IMG/VR virus record: IMGVR_UViG_3300034071_001405
Location: 1-64,000 of that record
Reading direction: 5' to 3' (one strand)
Source of the DNA: a virus
Length of the DNA stretch: 64,000 nucleotides
Shown here: positions 8,603-16,434 of the stretch, piece by piece
How the letters are laid out: each line of letters begins with the position of its first letter
Numbering within the stretch: the first letter of the stretch is position 1
The notes under the pieces: generated by a model
Database searches by the model: none
The model's input: the letters and a program-made list of their open reading frames with translations, nothing else
Told to the model about the DNA's origin: nothing
Position numbers and translations under genes: made by a program

Positions 8603-8641
8603 ATCTACAGAATGTAAATCTTCAAGGTTTATTCTGTAGAT
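8603..8641 (+). repeat. 11-bp inverted repeat (hairpin) between portal and scaffold genes
   Basis: ATCTACAGAAT (8603-8613) and ATTCTGTAGAT (8631-8641) are perfect inverted copies. The loop can form a further short helix (AAATC with GGTTT, one G-U pair), giving about 16 bp with a 2-nt bulge. No T-run follows, so a classical intrinsic terminator is unlikely. It may be an mRNA processing or stability element, or part of a promoter, because the 3' arm shares TTTATTCTGTAGA with 13660-13672. Confidence 0.6.
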
Positions 8642-8685
8642 TATATATGAACAAGAACAAAAAAACAAACCAACAACATTAACTT

Positions 8686-9933
8686 ATGAGTACGGAAAAC
8701 CAACAAACATCTGTGTCTAATGTAACACTTGACAACATAGATGATTTTTTACCAATGCCAGGAGCAGAAAGCATTGTTACATCAGATGGAGATGACAAAC
8801 CAGGGTTCTTTGCAAAAGAACATAAAGTAGATCTTTCATTTCTTGATTCTGAAAATGAAAATTCAGCAGAAAACAAAGGTGAAGCTAAACCAAACTCTGC
8901 AACAACAGCAGCTGCATTAGCTGACCTAGATGCTGAGTTAGAAGCTGAAGACGACCAAACCATTGAAAAACAAAAAGGTGGTCGTAAGAAGATAGACAAA
9001 AGTGGTCTAGTAGAAACATTCTCAAAACTATTTGAAGATGGTTTACTTGCACCATTTGAAGATGAGAAACCGCTTGAAGAGTATTCTGTAAAAGATTGGC
9101 AGGATTTAATATCTGCTAACATAGAAGAAAAAGAAAAAGCTTTAAGAGAGCAAACACCAAAAGAGTTCTTTGAATCATTACCTCAAGAATTACAGTACGC
9201 TGCAGAATATGTAGCAAAAGGTGGAACAGACATAAAAGGTTTGTTCAGAGCACTTTCTCAAGTTGAGGAAGTACGTCAACTAGACCCTGCTGTACCAGAA
9301 CATCACGAGTATATTGTAAGACAGTACATGCAAGCTACCAATTTTGGTAATGGAGATGCTGACTTATTAGAAGACCAAGTGCAAGAATGGATTGAATCAG
9401 GCTTACTTGGAAAAAAAGCACAACAGTTTAAACCAAAACTGGACGCTATGCAAGAAGAAGTCATTCAAGGTAAGCTAGAACAGCAAGAACAATTTCGTGC
9501 AGAACAACAAAAGAAAAAAGAAGAGTACATGGACAACATCTACAACACTTTGAAACCTGCAGAAATAAATGGTATTAAGATAGATGCAAAACGTCAAAAA
9601 TTCTTATGGGAAGAATTGACATCTGTAAAATATCAAAGCATGACAGGACGTCCAACAAACTTATTGGGCAAATTGTTAGAAGACCATCAGTTCAGCAAAA
9701 CACCTAGATATGACCTGATTGCTGAAACACTTTGGTTGTTATCTGACCCAGAAGACTATAAAGAGTCTATCAGAAAACAGGCCAAGAATGAAGTAACTCA
9801 AGAAACAGTGAGAAAATTAAAAACAGAAGAGGCAAGAAAAATTGCATCAACTGTAAAAGATGAAGAAGAAGAGGAACAAAAAACAACAAGAAAGATACCT
9901 CGCCCTGCTGCAAACATTTTCAAACGTAATTAA
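8686..9933 (+). CDS. Putative capsid scaffolding protein
   Basis: A 415-residue protein between portal and major capsid genes, the usual place of a scaffold. The first about 95 residues are acidic and disordered-looking (serine, aspartate and glutamate-rich). A helical middle follows, with a coiled-coil-like glutamine/lysine stretch (LEQQEQFRAEQQKKKEEY, about 265-285). The tail is charged, changing from glutamate-rich to a basic end (RKIPRPAANIFKRN), as in many scaffolds that bind capsid through a basic helix. I see no protease motif. The function rests on position and composition rather than sequence identity. A head-vertex or minor capsid role is the alternative. Confidence 0.6.
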   Translation: MSTENQQTSVSNVTLDNIDDFLPMPGAESIVTSDGDDKPGFFAKEHKVDLSFLDSENENSAENKGEAKPNSATTAAALADLDAELEAEDDQTIEKQKGGRKKIDKSGLVETFSKLFEDGLLAPFEDEKPLEEYSVKDWQDLISANIEEKEKALREQTPKEFFESLPQELQYAAEYVAKGGTDIKGLFRALSQVEEVRQLDPAVPEHHEYIVRQYMQATNFGNGDADLLEDQVQEWIESGLLGKKAQQFKPKLDAMQEEVIQGKLEQQEQFRAEQQKKKEEYMDNIYNTLKPAEINGIKIDAKRQKFLWEELTSVKYQSMTGRPTNLLGKLLEDHQFSKTPRYDLIAETLWLLSDPEDYKESIRKQAKNEVTQETVRKLKTEEARKIASTVKDEEEEEQKTTRKIPRPAANIFKRN

Positions 9934-9982
9934 CACAACAAACAACAATAACACATATAATCACTTAATAACAATTTAACCT

Positions 9983-11632
9983 ATGAGCACACCTGTTTTA
10001 AACAATGGTCTCTTCTTACGCGACACTAGCTACAAAGTTAGTTCACACGTAGACAGCTACCACTTAGTCAACATGATGAAAGGCACTGAACCTATGGATT
10101 TAGGTCCGGTTGACCTTTGGGCAATGACCCAAAAAGTAGAAATGCCGCTTTACCAAATGGCATCCTTTGGTGGTAAAAACACTATTTCTGTAGACAACCC
10201 TCGTGGTGAATACAAATGGCAAACTCCAATCGTACAGGATCTTCCTTACGTTGTGGAAGATGTTGAACCTGCAATTTTAGTACTTGGACAAGATGGTACA
10301 ACTTTCAAAATCAAATTGAACAAACGTTCTTTTGGTCATGGAGACATTATCACTTATGACAAATACAAAGGAGCAGAGTTATACATCACTGCTGAAGATA
10401 TTCTTCCTTCTGGAGATGGTTTCGTTTACACTGTTCAGTTAGTGAACAATGACAACTTAAAAGCACTTGACAAAAAGTACTTAAAACCTGGAACTAAATT
10501 CTTCAGAAAAGGTTCTGCCCGTGGAGAATATGGAGAAAGATTTTCTGACATTGGTGAATTGAGTGCTGGTTTCCGTGAGTACTACAACTTCGTTGGTGGT
10601 GCTGAAGCTCACGTACATTACTCAGTTTCTTCTAGAGCAGAGTTAATGATGAAAGGTGGAATGAACGCAGATGGTACAGTTCCGGTAACTGAAATCTGGA
10701 GATCATTTGACGCTAACATATCTAGTGATCCTTCTTTAACAAACATTGATGCAATGGTTGCTAAAATGGGTAAAGACTACATCAAAAAAGCATATGACAA
10801 TGGTACATTGACTCGTTCATTTGTAACTAAAATGGAATCTGCTCACTTGACCAAAATTGCAAACGACATTGAAACCTACTTAATGTGGGGACAAGGTGGA
10901 CGTATTAAACAAGATGGTCCAGATGATTTACGTTTATCAGTGGGTCTTTGGTCACAGTTAGATAACTCTTTCAAAAGAATCTACAACAAAAGCTCATTTA
11001 GTTTGGAATTATTCCGTTCTGAGATCTTCAACTTCTACAATGGTAAAGTTGACTTCAAAGGTCCAGATCCTCAACGTCAAATAATTGTTCAAACTGGTAT
11101 GGCTGGTATGAGAATGGTTAACGAAGGTATTAAAAAAGAAGCGTTTGGTACAGCTGGTACTGGTACTTCATTGACTGCTGACATGAGTAAATCAGGTTTA
11201 GGAGCAATTAGTGGTTCTAACGCTATGGATTTAAACTTTGGTTTTGCATTCACTAGCTACACTATTCCGTTCTTAGCAAACGTTAAGTTTGTATTGAACC
11301 CTGCTTTTGACAACGTTCACACAAATGATATTGAAAACCCAATCATTGATGGTTTCCCATTATCTTCTTACAACTTCATTGTATTTGACATCACTGACAA
11401 CACAAATGACAACATCTACTTGTTGAAATTGAAATGGGACAGTGAGTTGAAATGGTTCTACCAAAACGGAACTATGGACTACATGGGTCGTACACAAGGC
11501 TTTGCATCTTCTGGTAACTTCAACGGTTATCGTGTAATGATGACGCAAACTATGCCTTCTATCTGGGTTAAAGACCCAACTAAAGTTCTAAAAATTGTGA
11601 TGCGTAATCCTATCACAGGTGGATCATTCTAA
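9983..11632 (+). CDS. Major capsid protein (HK97 fold expected)
   Basis: A 549-residue protein placed after portal and scaffold candidate. The N-terminal region (RDTSYKVSSHVDSYHLVNMM, then PMDLGPVDLWAMTQKVEMPL) and the later EYGERFSDIGELSAGFREYY block are what I expect of crAss-like major capsid proteins, which use the HK97 fold. Codon use is visibly richer in C-ending codons than in neighbouring genes (for example AAC and TTC), which fits high expression. The gene has a 49-nt leader rich in A and C with no Shine-Dalgarno sequence and the start context TAACCTATGAG, as expected for Bacteroidota translation. The stop is followed by an unusual structured non-coding region. Confidence 0.85.
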   Translation: MSTPVLNNGLFLRDTSYKVSSHVDSYHLVNMMKGTEPMDLGPVDLWAMTQKVEMPLYQMASFGGKNTISVDNPRGEYKWQTPIVQDLPYVVEDVEPAILVLGQDGTTFKIKLNKRSFGHGDIITYDKYKGAELYITAEDILPSGDGFVYTVQLVNNDNLKALDKKYLKPGTKFFRKGSARGEYGERFSDIGELSAGFREYYNFVGGAEAHVHYSVSSRAELMMKGGMNADGTVPVTEIWRSFDANISSDPSLTNIDAMVAKMGKDYIKKAYDNGTLTRSFVTKMESAHLTKIANDIETYLMWGQGGRIKQDGPDDLRLSVGLWSQLDNSFKRIYNKSSFSLELFRSEIFNFYNGKVDFKGPDPQRQIIVQTGMAGMRMVNEGIKKEAFGTAGTGTSLTADMSKSGLGAISGSNAMDLNFGFAFTSYTIPFLANVKFVLNPAFDNVHTNDIENPIIDGFPLSSYNFIVFDITDNTNDNIYLLKLKWDSELKWFYQNGTMDYMGRTQGFASSGNFNGYRVMMTQTMPSIWVKDPTKVLKIVMRNPITGGSF

Positions 11633-11648
11633 GATCTACTGAAGGCCT

Positions 11649-11810
11649 TGCAAACTAGGGGGTGTAAAAACCTCCTAGTTATTGCATCAAAGAACTCCAC
11701 CCCCTCCCCTGTCAAAGTAGTACTTTGGCAATATGCCTGGGATAAAACCCAGGTACTCCTGAGAAGCAACAACCGTGACGTGGTTCAGGAGCTTTAAACT
11801 AAGAGTTGCT
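11649..11810 (+). ncRNA. Candidate structured RNA downstream of the capsid gene
   Basis: This stretch between the capsid stop (11632) and the next start (11848) holds four consecutive hairpins. H1 pairs 11653-11662 with 11671-11680 (one G-U), extended by TGCA/TGCA (11649-11652 with 11683-11686) across a 2-nt bulge. H2 pairs 11710-11717 with 11723-11730 around a 5-nt loop. H3 pairs 11734-11741 with 11748-11755. H4 pairs CTCCTGA (11756-11762) with TCAGGAG (11785-11791). Loop residues AGCAAC (11765-11770) can also pair with GTTGCT (11805-11810), which would make an H-type pseudoknot. AGGGGGTG (11657-11664) can pair instead with CACCCCCT (11698-11705), which would break H1. No protein reading is convincing. 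It could be a transcript-end stabiliser, an attenuator, or a separate RNA. Confidence 0.55.
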
Positions 11811-11847
11811 AAAACAGAACAAGAACAAACCAAACCAACAAAATCAA

Positions 11848-12864
11848 ATGGAAGTATCAATTATTGAGAAGCACCAAGCTTTTAAAAAATCAAGCACTTT
11901 AGCAGTGCGACCGTATGTAGACAATGCAACAGCAAACATGGGCCTTGAAAAATACCAGATGGTAGTTTTTGAAGGAGTAGTTCATGAGGAGCAATTAGCA
12001 TGTTTAGAGTACAATGGAATCAAACGTTATGTAACTGGTCTAAATGAATTTGCACCAGAAGTTAAAATGTTATCTGAAGATGACAGAGAAGCAGTTGTAA
12101 AACAGATACGTATTACAGTATCACAACTTGAAAAAGAACTAGCTTCAAACGTTGTTGACCCTGATGACAAAGAATTCTGGAACAAGGTTAGATTATTAAG
12201 ACCAGACAATGATGACTTCTGGGGTAAAATTGTAATGCGTTTTGGCAATGAGCCTATTTTCTTAGACCCATCCAAAGACCCTTATGACCTTATAAAACTT
12301 AAAGCAATTGAGGCAGGTGGATTTTCTACAGTATGTAAATCATTGGAAGAAGCGCGTGTACAACCAGTTCCACCAAAGTTTTACTTAGATAAGTTTGAAG
12401 AAACTGCTTCAATAAGAACTGAGGTTAAAAAATTACGTAACAAAGCTTTGGCTGAATTACAGAAGTTTTTTGACAAGAACTCAAACAAACTGTTCTATGT
12501 ATGTAAAGTTATTGATGCAAACAGCACTCAATATAAAAAATCAACTCCACTTGACATCTTGTATGACAACATGGATAAGTACATAAATGGTGAAACAGTT
12601 GACAAAGACAAACGCAAAACTGCACAACGTTTCTTAGAAATTGCAGCTTTGGATATGGAAACTTTAAAATTACGCTCTTTAGTTAAAGATGCTAATTTTT
12701 ACAAAATAATTGCAACACGTGGTGATGGTTTTATATATCACATGAAGAGTACCTCAATGATGGGTAAAAATTCATCTGATGTTGTAGAATTCTTAAAGAA
12801 CCCTTTGAATGAAGAAGTTCTTTCAGACATCACAAAGAATGTAGAAACTTTTTGGAATCAATAA
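11848..12864 (+). CDS. Conserved structural-module protein, unassigned
   Basis: A 338-residue protein starting at the ATG at 11848. An upstream in-frame TTG at 11806 would add 14 residues, but it sits inside the pairing 3' end of the structured RNA, so I prefer the ATG, which follows an A/C-rich leader. The protein is charged and helical in its second half (about 190-320: TEVKKLRNKALAELQKFF, KDKRKTAQRFLEIAALDMET). It lacks catalytic motifs that I recognise. Its position directly after the capsid gene suggests a head-completion, vertex or internal structural protein. No signal peptide or membrane segment is visible. It is followed by a 13-bp hairpin and then an adaptor-like gene. Confidence 0.7.
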   Translation: MEVSIIEKHQAFKKSSTLAVRPYVDNATANMGLEKYQMVVFEGVVHEEQLACLEYNGIKRYVTGLNEFAPEVKMLSEDDREAVVKQIRITVSQLEKELASNVVDPDDKEFWNKVRLLRPDNDDFWGKIVMRFGNEPIFLDPSKDPYDLIKLKAIEAGGFSTVCKSLEEARVQPVPPKFYLDKFEETASIRTEVKKLRNKALAELQKFFDKNSNKLFYVCKVIDANSTQYKKSTPLDILYDNMDKYINGETVDKDKRKTAQRFLEIAALDMETLKLRSLVKDANFYKIIATRGDGFIYHMKSTSMMGKNSSDVVEFLKNPLNEEVLSDITKNVETFWNQ

Positions 12865-12876
12865 TTACATCCTAAC

Positions 12877-12912
12877 GCATATAAAATGGTCAATATCAGC
12901 CATTTTATATGC
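12877..12912 (+). repeat. Perfect 13-bp inverted repeat (hairpin)
   Basis: GCATATAAAATGG (12877-12889) and CCATTTTATATGC (12900-12912) are perfect inverted copies around a 10-nt loop, 18 nt before the next start codon. There is no downstream T-run, so it is not a standard intrinsic terminator. Possible roles are an mRNA stability or processing element, or a protein-binding operator for the gene at 12930. Confidence 0.7.
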
Positions 12913-12929
12913 AATAAGATATAAACACT

Positions 12930-13628
12930 ATGAATAATAATCTGCTACAAATCAAAATTAAAGAGCGTCTAAACAAGCTTGCATCTCTAGATTATGACAA
13001 TCTTGAGTGTTGGCAGATTGTAGAAGCTTTTAACAAAGCACAATTAGAATGGGTGAGACGTCAAGTTCATGGTAACAACTTGCGTAAAGAAGGAGATGAA
13101 TCAACAAAGATGTTAATTGATGATTTGCAAATATTACTTGTAGAACAAAACATAACTGGTACTAATCAACCTAAGTTTTTACAAACAGCTTTATTACCAA
13201 ATGATTATCTATATTTTAAAAAGTTATCTGCAGAATCAAATACAGAGTGTTGTCCTAACAGATTTTTAGTTTGTTACCTAGCTGAAGTTGCTGATACAGA
13301 TAATCTTTTAGTAGATCTTTTCAGAAAACCTAGCGCAGAGTGGGGAGAAACTTTCTTTACACTACAAGGTAACCGCATTAGAATTTATCACAATGATGAG
13401 TTTGAAATTCAGAATCCTAAGTTGACATACTATCGCAATCCAAGAACAATAAGTTTTGCGGGTTGTGTTAACCCTGCAGACGGAACTGCTACAGTGAATG
13501 TAGAATCTGAATTCAAAGATGACATTGTTGAGTTAATTGTTGATGAAACAGCTGCAATACTTGCAGGTGACATGGAACTATTTAACCAATATCAAAGAGG
13601 TAAAACTAACGCTCAAAACAATAACTAA
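12930..13628 (+). CDS. Probable head-tail adaptor or ring protein
   Basis: A 232-residue protein. The helical N-terminal third (IKIKERLNKLASLDYDNLEC, then WQIVEAFNKAQLEWVRRQVH) is followed by a beta-rich middle (NRIRIYHNDEFEI, LTYYRNPRTISF) and a C-terminal helix (DIVELIVDETAAILAGDMEL). This helix-beta-helix layout, with the terminal 'deta.ilagd.e..nqyq', is the pattern I associate with adaptor proteins that dock under the portal in crAss-like and other short-tailed phages. Position after the head genes agrees. The exact ring tier cannot be told from sequence. The 112-nt gap after it holds AT-rich DNA and a copy of a 13-nt repeat. Confidence 0.6.
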   Translation: MNNNLLQIKIKERLNKLASLDYDNLECWQIVEAFNKAQLEWVRRQVHGNNLRKEGDESTKMLIDDLQILLVEQNITGTNQPKFLQTALLPNDYLYFKKLSAESNTECCPNRFLVCYLAEVADTDNLLVDLFRKPSAEWGETFFTLQGNRIRIYHNDEFEIQNPKLTYYRNPRTISFAGCVNPADGTATVNVESEFKDDIVELIVDETAAILAGDMELFNQYQRGKTNAQNNN

Positions 13629-13659
13629 AAAAAATTGACAAAAACTAACACATAAATTT

Positions 13660-13672
13660 TTTATTCTGTAGA
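13660..13672 (+). repeat. Copy of 13-nt TTTATTCTGTAGA element
   Basis: This 13-nt word also occurs at 8628-8640, where it overlaps the 3' arm of a hairpin. Both copies lie in gaps in front of structural genes, 45 nt and 68 nt before the start codons at 8686 and 13741. A shared phage promoter or processing element is possible. With only two copies, chance or RNA structure remain alternatives. Confidence 0.35.
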
Positions 13673-13740
13673 AGAATGCTTAAATTATTAATAAACACAA
13701 AACACTAAACTTATATTTTTAACCCCTAATCTTTTAAAAA

Positions 13741-15348
13741 ATGGCTTATTTTCCACACGCTTTCCAGAAAATGTTAGTTGGAACCACAGGTTTCAATTCA
13801 ACTCCAGGCAGCACTCTTACTTTGACTGCTGGCCAAATCGGTGTTATTAGCGCTGCTAACAACACAATTCAAAATTTAGCAACTACTCCAACGTATGCTG
13901 CTACTCCTTTAGTTTATGTTGCACAAGGTAGTTTTTACGCTACAGACAAGATTGGTCCTTTTCACGGTGGATACAAAGAAACTGTAAAAACAAAAGGAAT
14001 CAATCCAAAGTATGTTAGTGCATTCTACGTAACACAACCTTCTGCACCAATTCAAACTGTAGTTCAAGTTTCATCAGGTCTTAACTGTACATCAGTTGCT
14101 TGTGACACTACTTACAGATTGCGTTTAGACATTAAAGGTTCTCCTGCGTTGAGATTCTTAACTCACAACTTGTACAACACTTTGGATGCATACAGCGGAT
14201 GTTGCGATGCAAACAAAAGCAATGTTGACCCAACATCTGTACTAGCTTTATGGTTAGATCAAATCAACAACAGTCCTTACTTAAACGAGTTTGTTTCTGC
14301 TAGACTTTGGGCTAAAGTTAACCCTGCTGTAACTGTAACTGCTACTGCAACTGCTGCTTCTTCATTGACAGTTTCTGCAAGAGATTTTATTACAGCTGGT
14401 AACAGAGTAAGCTTCACTCCAACAACTGCAACTTCTGCAACTGGTTGTACAATCACAGGTAACACATTAACTATTGGTACTGCAACTAACACGATTTTCT
14501 CTGTTGGTCAAGTAATCTCTGGTACTGGTGTTGCTGCAGGTACTAAAATTGTTAGATTGGTTACAGGTGGTGGTGGTACAGGTAGTACATTTTTGGTTGA
14601 TAAACCACAAGAAGTAGCTTCTACTACAATCAGTTCTACAAGTCCTGTAATTGCATTCGTTGCTGCAGCTCACACTCCTGCAACTGGTGCCGGTACTGTA
14701 GCTTTAGTAGCTGCTCAAACTTTAGGTGTTCCAACAACTACTGCAATTGGTGTTGTTACAACAACTTCTGTAACTGTAAAATTCTTTGCTCCACACAGCA
14801 CTGCATCTTCTTACACAGCATTTACTGGTGCAACTGCTCCTGATACTACTGAGCCAATCTTAGAATTAACTGGTGCATACACTGATACTACATTTGGTGA
14901 TTGTTCATTCTCTCCAATGGACCATGTTGAATACCAACCAATTGAAATCTATGCGTCTATAGTAGATGATTCTGGTGAAACATGTGTTAGTTCTTGCTTC
15001 GGTGCAACTGAAGTTCAAAGCACTTACCAAGGTAAAGGATTTGGTGAAACTTTAGTTAGAGAGTTAATCTTATCTAAAAGATATGCTCAAGAGCCTTGGC
15101 AACAAGATCCACGCATGCGTGAGGTATTAAAAGATACAACTCTTACTGAGTTAACTCGTACAAGTTCATACTTTGTATACCACATATTACACAGTGTTCC
15201 ACGTAAAAGCAATCCGTCTTCAACAATGGATTCAGATCAATACTTGGTAAAAATTGTTGTTAACAGTAGAAATACCAACTTTGAAACTTATTTGAACACA
15301 TTGTTGACCAGCTCTGGTAACCACGTTCAATTGACAGTTCAACTTTAA
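13741..15348 (+). CDS. Virion structural protein with inserted phage Ig-like decoration domain
   Basis: A 535-residue protein. The first about 195 and last about 150 residues form what looks like a conserved core (start MAYFPHAFQKML; end with repeated hydrophobic strands and LVKIVVNSRNTNFETYL). Between them lies a threonine/alanine-rich insertion. Residues about 234-299 match a mobile surface domain often seen in phage tail and capsid proteins: CTITGNTLTIG, GQVISGTGVAAGTKIV, then GGGGTGSTFLVD and VASTTIS. Its place between the adaptor candidate and the fibres suggests an auxiliary capsid or head-decoration protein. That exact role is inference. A strong terminator follows the stop codon. Confidence 0.65.
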   Translation: MAYFPHAFQKMLVGTTGFNSTPGSTLTLTAGQIGVISAANNTIQNLATTPTYAATPLVYVAQGSFYATDKIGPFHGGYKETVKTKGINPKYVSAFYVTQPSAPIQTVVQVSSGLNCTSVACDTTYRLRLDIKGSPALRFLTHNLYNTLDAYSGCCDANKSNVDPTSVLALWLDQINNSPYLNEFVSARLWAKVNPAVTVTATATAASSLTVSARDFITAGNRVSFTPTTATSATGCTITGNTLTIGTATNTIFSVGQVISGTGVAAGTKIVRLVTGGGGTGSTFLVDKPQEVASTTISSTSPVIAFVAAAHTPATGAGTVALVAAQTLGVPTTTAIGVVTTTSVTVKFFAPHSTASSYTAFTGATAPDTTEPILELTGAYTDTTFGDCSFSPMDHVEYQPIEIYASIVDDSGETCVSSCFGATEVQSTYQGKGFGETLVRELILSKRYAQEPWQQDPRMREVLKDTTLTELTRTSSYFVYHILHSVPRKSNPSSTMDSDQYLVKIVVNSRNTNFETYLNTLLTSSGNHVQLTVQL

Positions 15349-15370
15349 TCTAAAATCTCTTATATACATC

Positions 15371-15408
15371 AAAGGAGGATTGAGCAAAAAACTCTTTCCT
15401 CCTTTTTT
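15371..15408 (+). terminator. Rho-independent terminator
   Basis: AAAGGAGGA (15371-15379) pairs perfectly with TCCTCCTTT (15397-15405), and the 3' arm runs into six T residues (15403-15408), then G and another T-run. It sits 22 nt after the stop of the 535-residue structural protein, so it should end or reduce transcripts from the capsid region. Confidence 0.85.
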
Positions 15409-15455
15409 GTTTTTGTAGTAAAAATATTGTAAATTATATTGTAAAGGTTAAAATT

Positions 15456-16037
15456 ATGGGAACAATAAAACATAGACTTGCGCTGGATATTCCTGATACA
15501 GCATGTGATACCATTTTGAGAATATGGGATGCATCTTTGTACGGTGAAGGTCTAGAAATAGACTGTCAACGTTTAGACATTTTTCTACCAGGTTTTACAA
15601 TACCTGTATACTATACAGATTTGACAGAAGGATTTATTAAAAATATTACTGCATCAGATTTACAATTGCAACATCCACAAGCTGAAGTACCTGTAATTTT
15701 ACCAGATGGTCTTTACACTATACGTTATAGTGTTTCGCCAAACACAGAAGTATTTGTTGAGTATTACCATTTGAGAACTACAACTTTGATGAATACTTAC
15801 TATCAAGAAATTTGCAAAGTACAACTTGAAGCTTGTGAACCAGATGCAGAACAACATCAAAAACTTCATGACTTACGCTATATCAAAATGTATATAGATG
15901 CTGCAAAAGCAAAAGCAGAATACTGTCATGCTCCATCTGAAGGAGTTGAAATGCTTGCTTATGCAGAAAGACTATTAAGAAAATATTTAACAGGTTGTTG
16001 CGTTTCATGTCCTAGTGGAACGGTTCATTCACATTAA
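15456..16037 (+). CDS. Small virion-module protein, unassigned
   Basis: A 193-residue protein. The N-terminal about 105 residues look all-beta (HRLALDIPDTACDTILRIWD, then GFTIPVYYTDL and DGLYTIRYSVSPNTEVFVEY). The C-terminal part is helical (RYIKMYIDAAKAKAEYC, MLAYAERLLRKYL) and ends with a CCVSC cluster and a histidine tail. This beta-head plus helical-tail layout recurs in structural modules of Bacteroidota phages, next to small cysteine-bearing proteins. I cannot assign a ring or fibre role. It is the first gene after the terminator at 15371-15408. The three genes that follow are coupled (20-nt gap, then TAATG overlaps), so these four probably form one unit. Confidence 0.65.
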   Translation: MGTIKHRLALDIPDTACDTILRIWDASLYGEGLEIDCQRLDIFLPGFTIPVYYTDLTEGFIKNITASDLQLQHPQAEVPVILPDGLYTIRYSVSPNTEVFVEYYHLRTTTLMNTYYQEICKVQLEACEPDAEQHQKLHDLRYIKMYIDAAKAKAEYCHAPSEGVEMLAYAERLLRKYLTGCCVSCPSGTVHSH

Positions 16038-16057
16038 CATAATAAATCAAATAAAAT

Positions 16058-16207
16058 ATGTGCCCAAATTGCAATACCCATTTATCATGCGGATGTCAAA
16101 AACGTACCGCTTCAGACGGAAAACAAGTTTGTAACAACTGCCTTGTCCAGTATGAGGCAGAAATAGCTAAAGCAAAAGAAAACTTGAATAATCAAACACA
16201 ACAGTAA
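16058..16207 (+). CDS. 49-residue cysteine-rich mini-protein
   Basis: A very short gene (ATG at 16058, TAA at 16205-16207) that could be missed by length filters. The protein begins MCPNC, continues with CGCQKRT and then VCNNC, and ends in a glutamine/asparagine-rich helix. Three cysteine pairs (2/5, 11/13, 25/28) suggest one small zinc-binding knuckle. Its stop overlaps the next start codon (TAATG), a signature of translational coupling, and the next gene is joined to the fibre gene in the same way. That coupling is the best evidence that it is real. A fibre-assembly or virion-bound role is a guess. Confidence 0.7.
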   Translation: MCPNCNTHLSCGCQKRTASDGKQVCNNCLVQYEAEIAKAKENLNNQTQQ

Positions 16208-16434
16208 TGTATTACAATCCTACAGTTCGTATTAACAAACTTTTTGCAGATGCTGTTTTTTCTAATTACAGAAAAAAAAGATATGGTCTAAAAAAATGTA
16301 AAACTACATATGAACCTGAGTACCTTAATGACATGAGAGAACTTTTAAAACGTAATACAGAATTGAAACAGTGCAACAAAGTACTTGGTAGTTGTAGCAT
16401 TTTAAAAATTGAAGAAACCATAAAAACATTATAA
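16207..16434 (+). CDS. Small basic protein coupled to the fibre gene
   Basis: A 75-residue basic protein (MYYNPTVRINKLFADAVFSN at the start, then YRKKRYGLKKCK), helical in the second half (YLNDMRELLKRNTELKQCNK). No known domain is recognised. It starts in the stop codon of the 49-residue Cys protein and its own stop overlaps the start of the fibre gene (TAATG), so three successive genes are coupled. It may be a fibre chaperone or a small structural protein. Function unknown. Confidence 0.65.
   Translation: MYYNPTVRINKLFADAVFSNYRKKRYGLKKCKTTYEPEYLNDMRELLKRNTELKQCNKVLGSCSILKIEETIKTL

Noticed and set aside
11806-11847. TTG at 11806 as the start of the post-capsid gene
   Set aside because: It overlaps the paired end of the structured RNA and adds an Asn/Gln/Lys-rich stretch. 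The ATG at 11848 has a normal leader.
14277-14673. Open minus-strand frames opposite the Thr/Ala-rich insertion and similar antisense frames elsewhere
   Set aside because: They are shadows of biased codon use in real plus-strand genes, with no start context or known domains.
16058-16207. Treating this short stretch as intergenic
   Set aside because: A 49-codon frame with three cysteine pairs fills the gap and overlaps the next start by TAATG, so it is reported as a gene.
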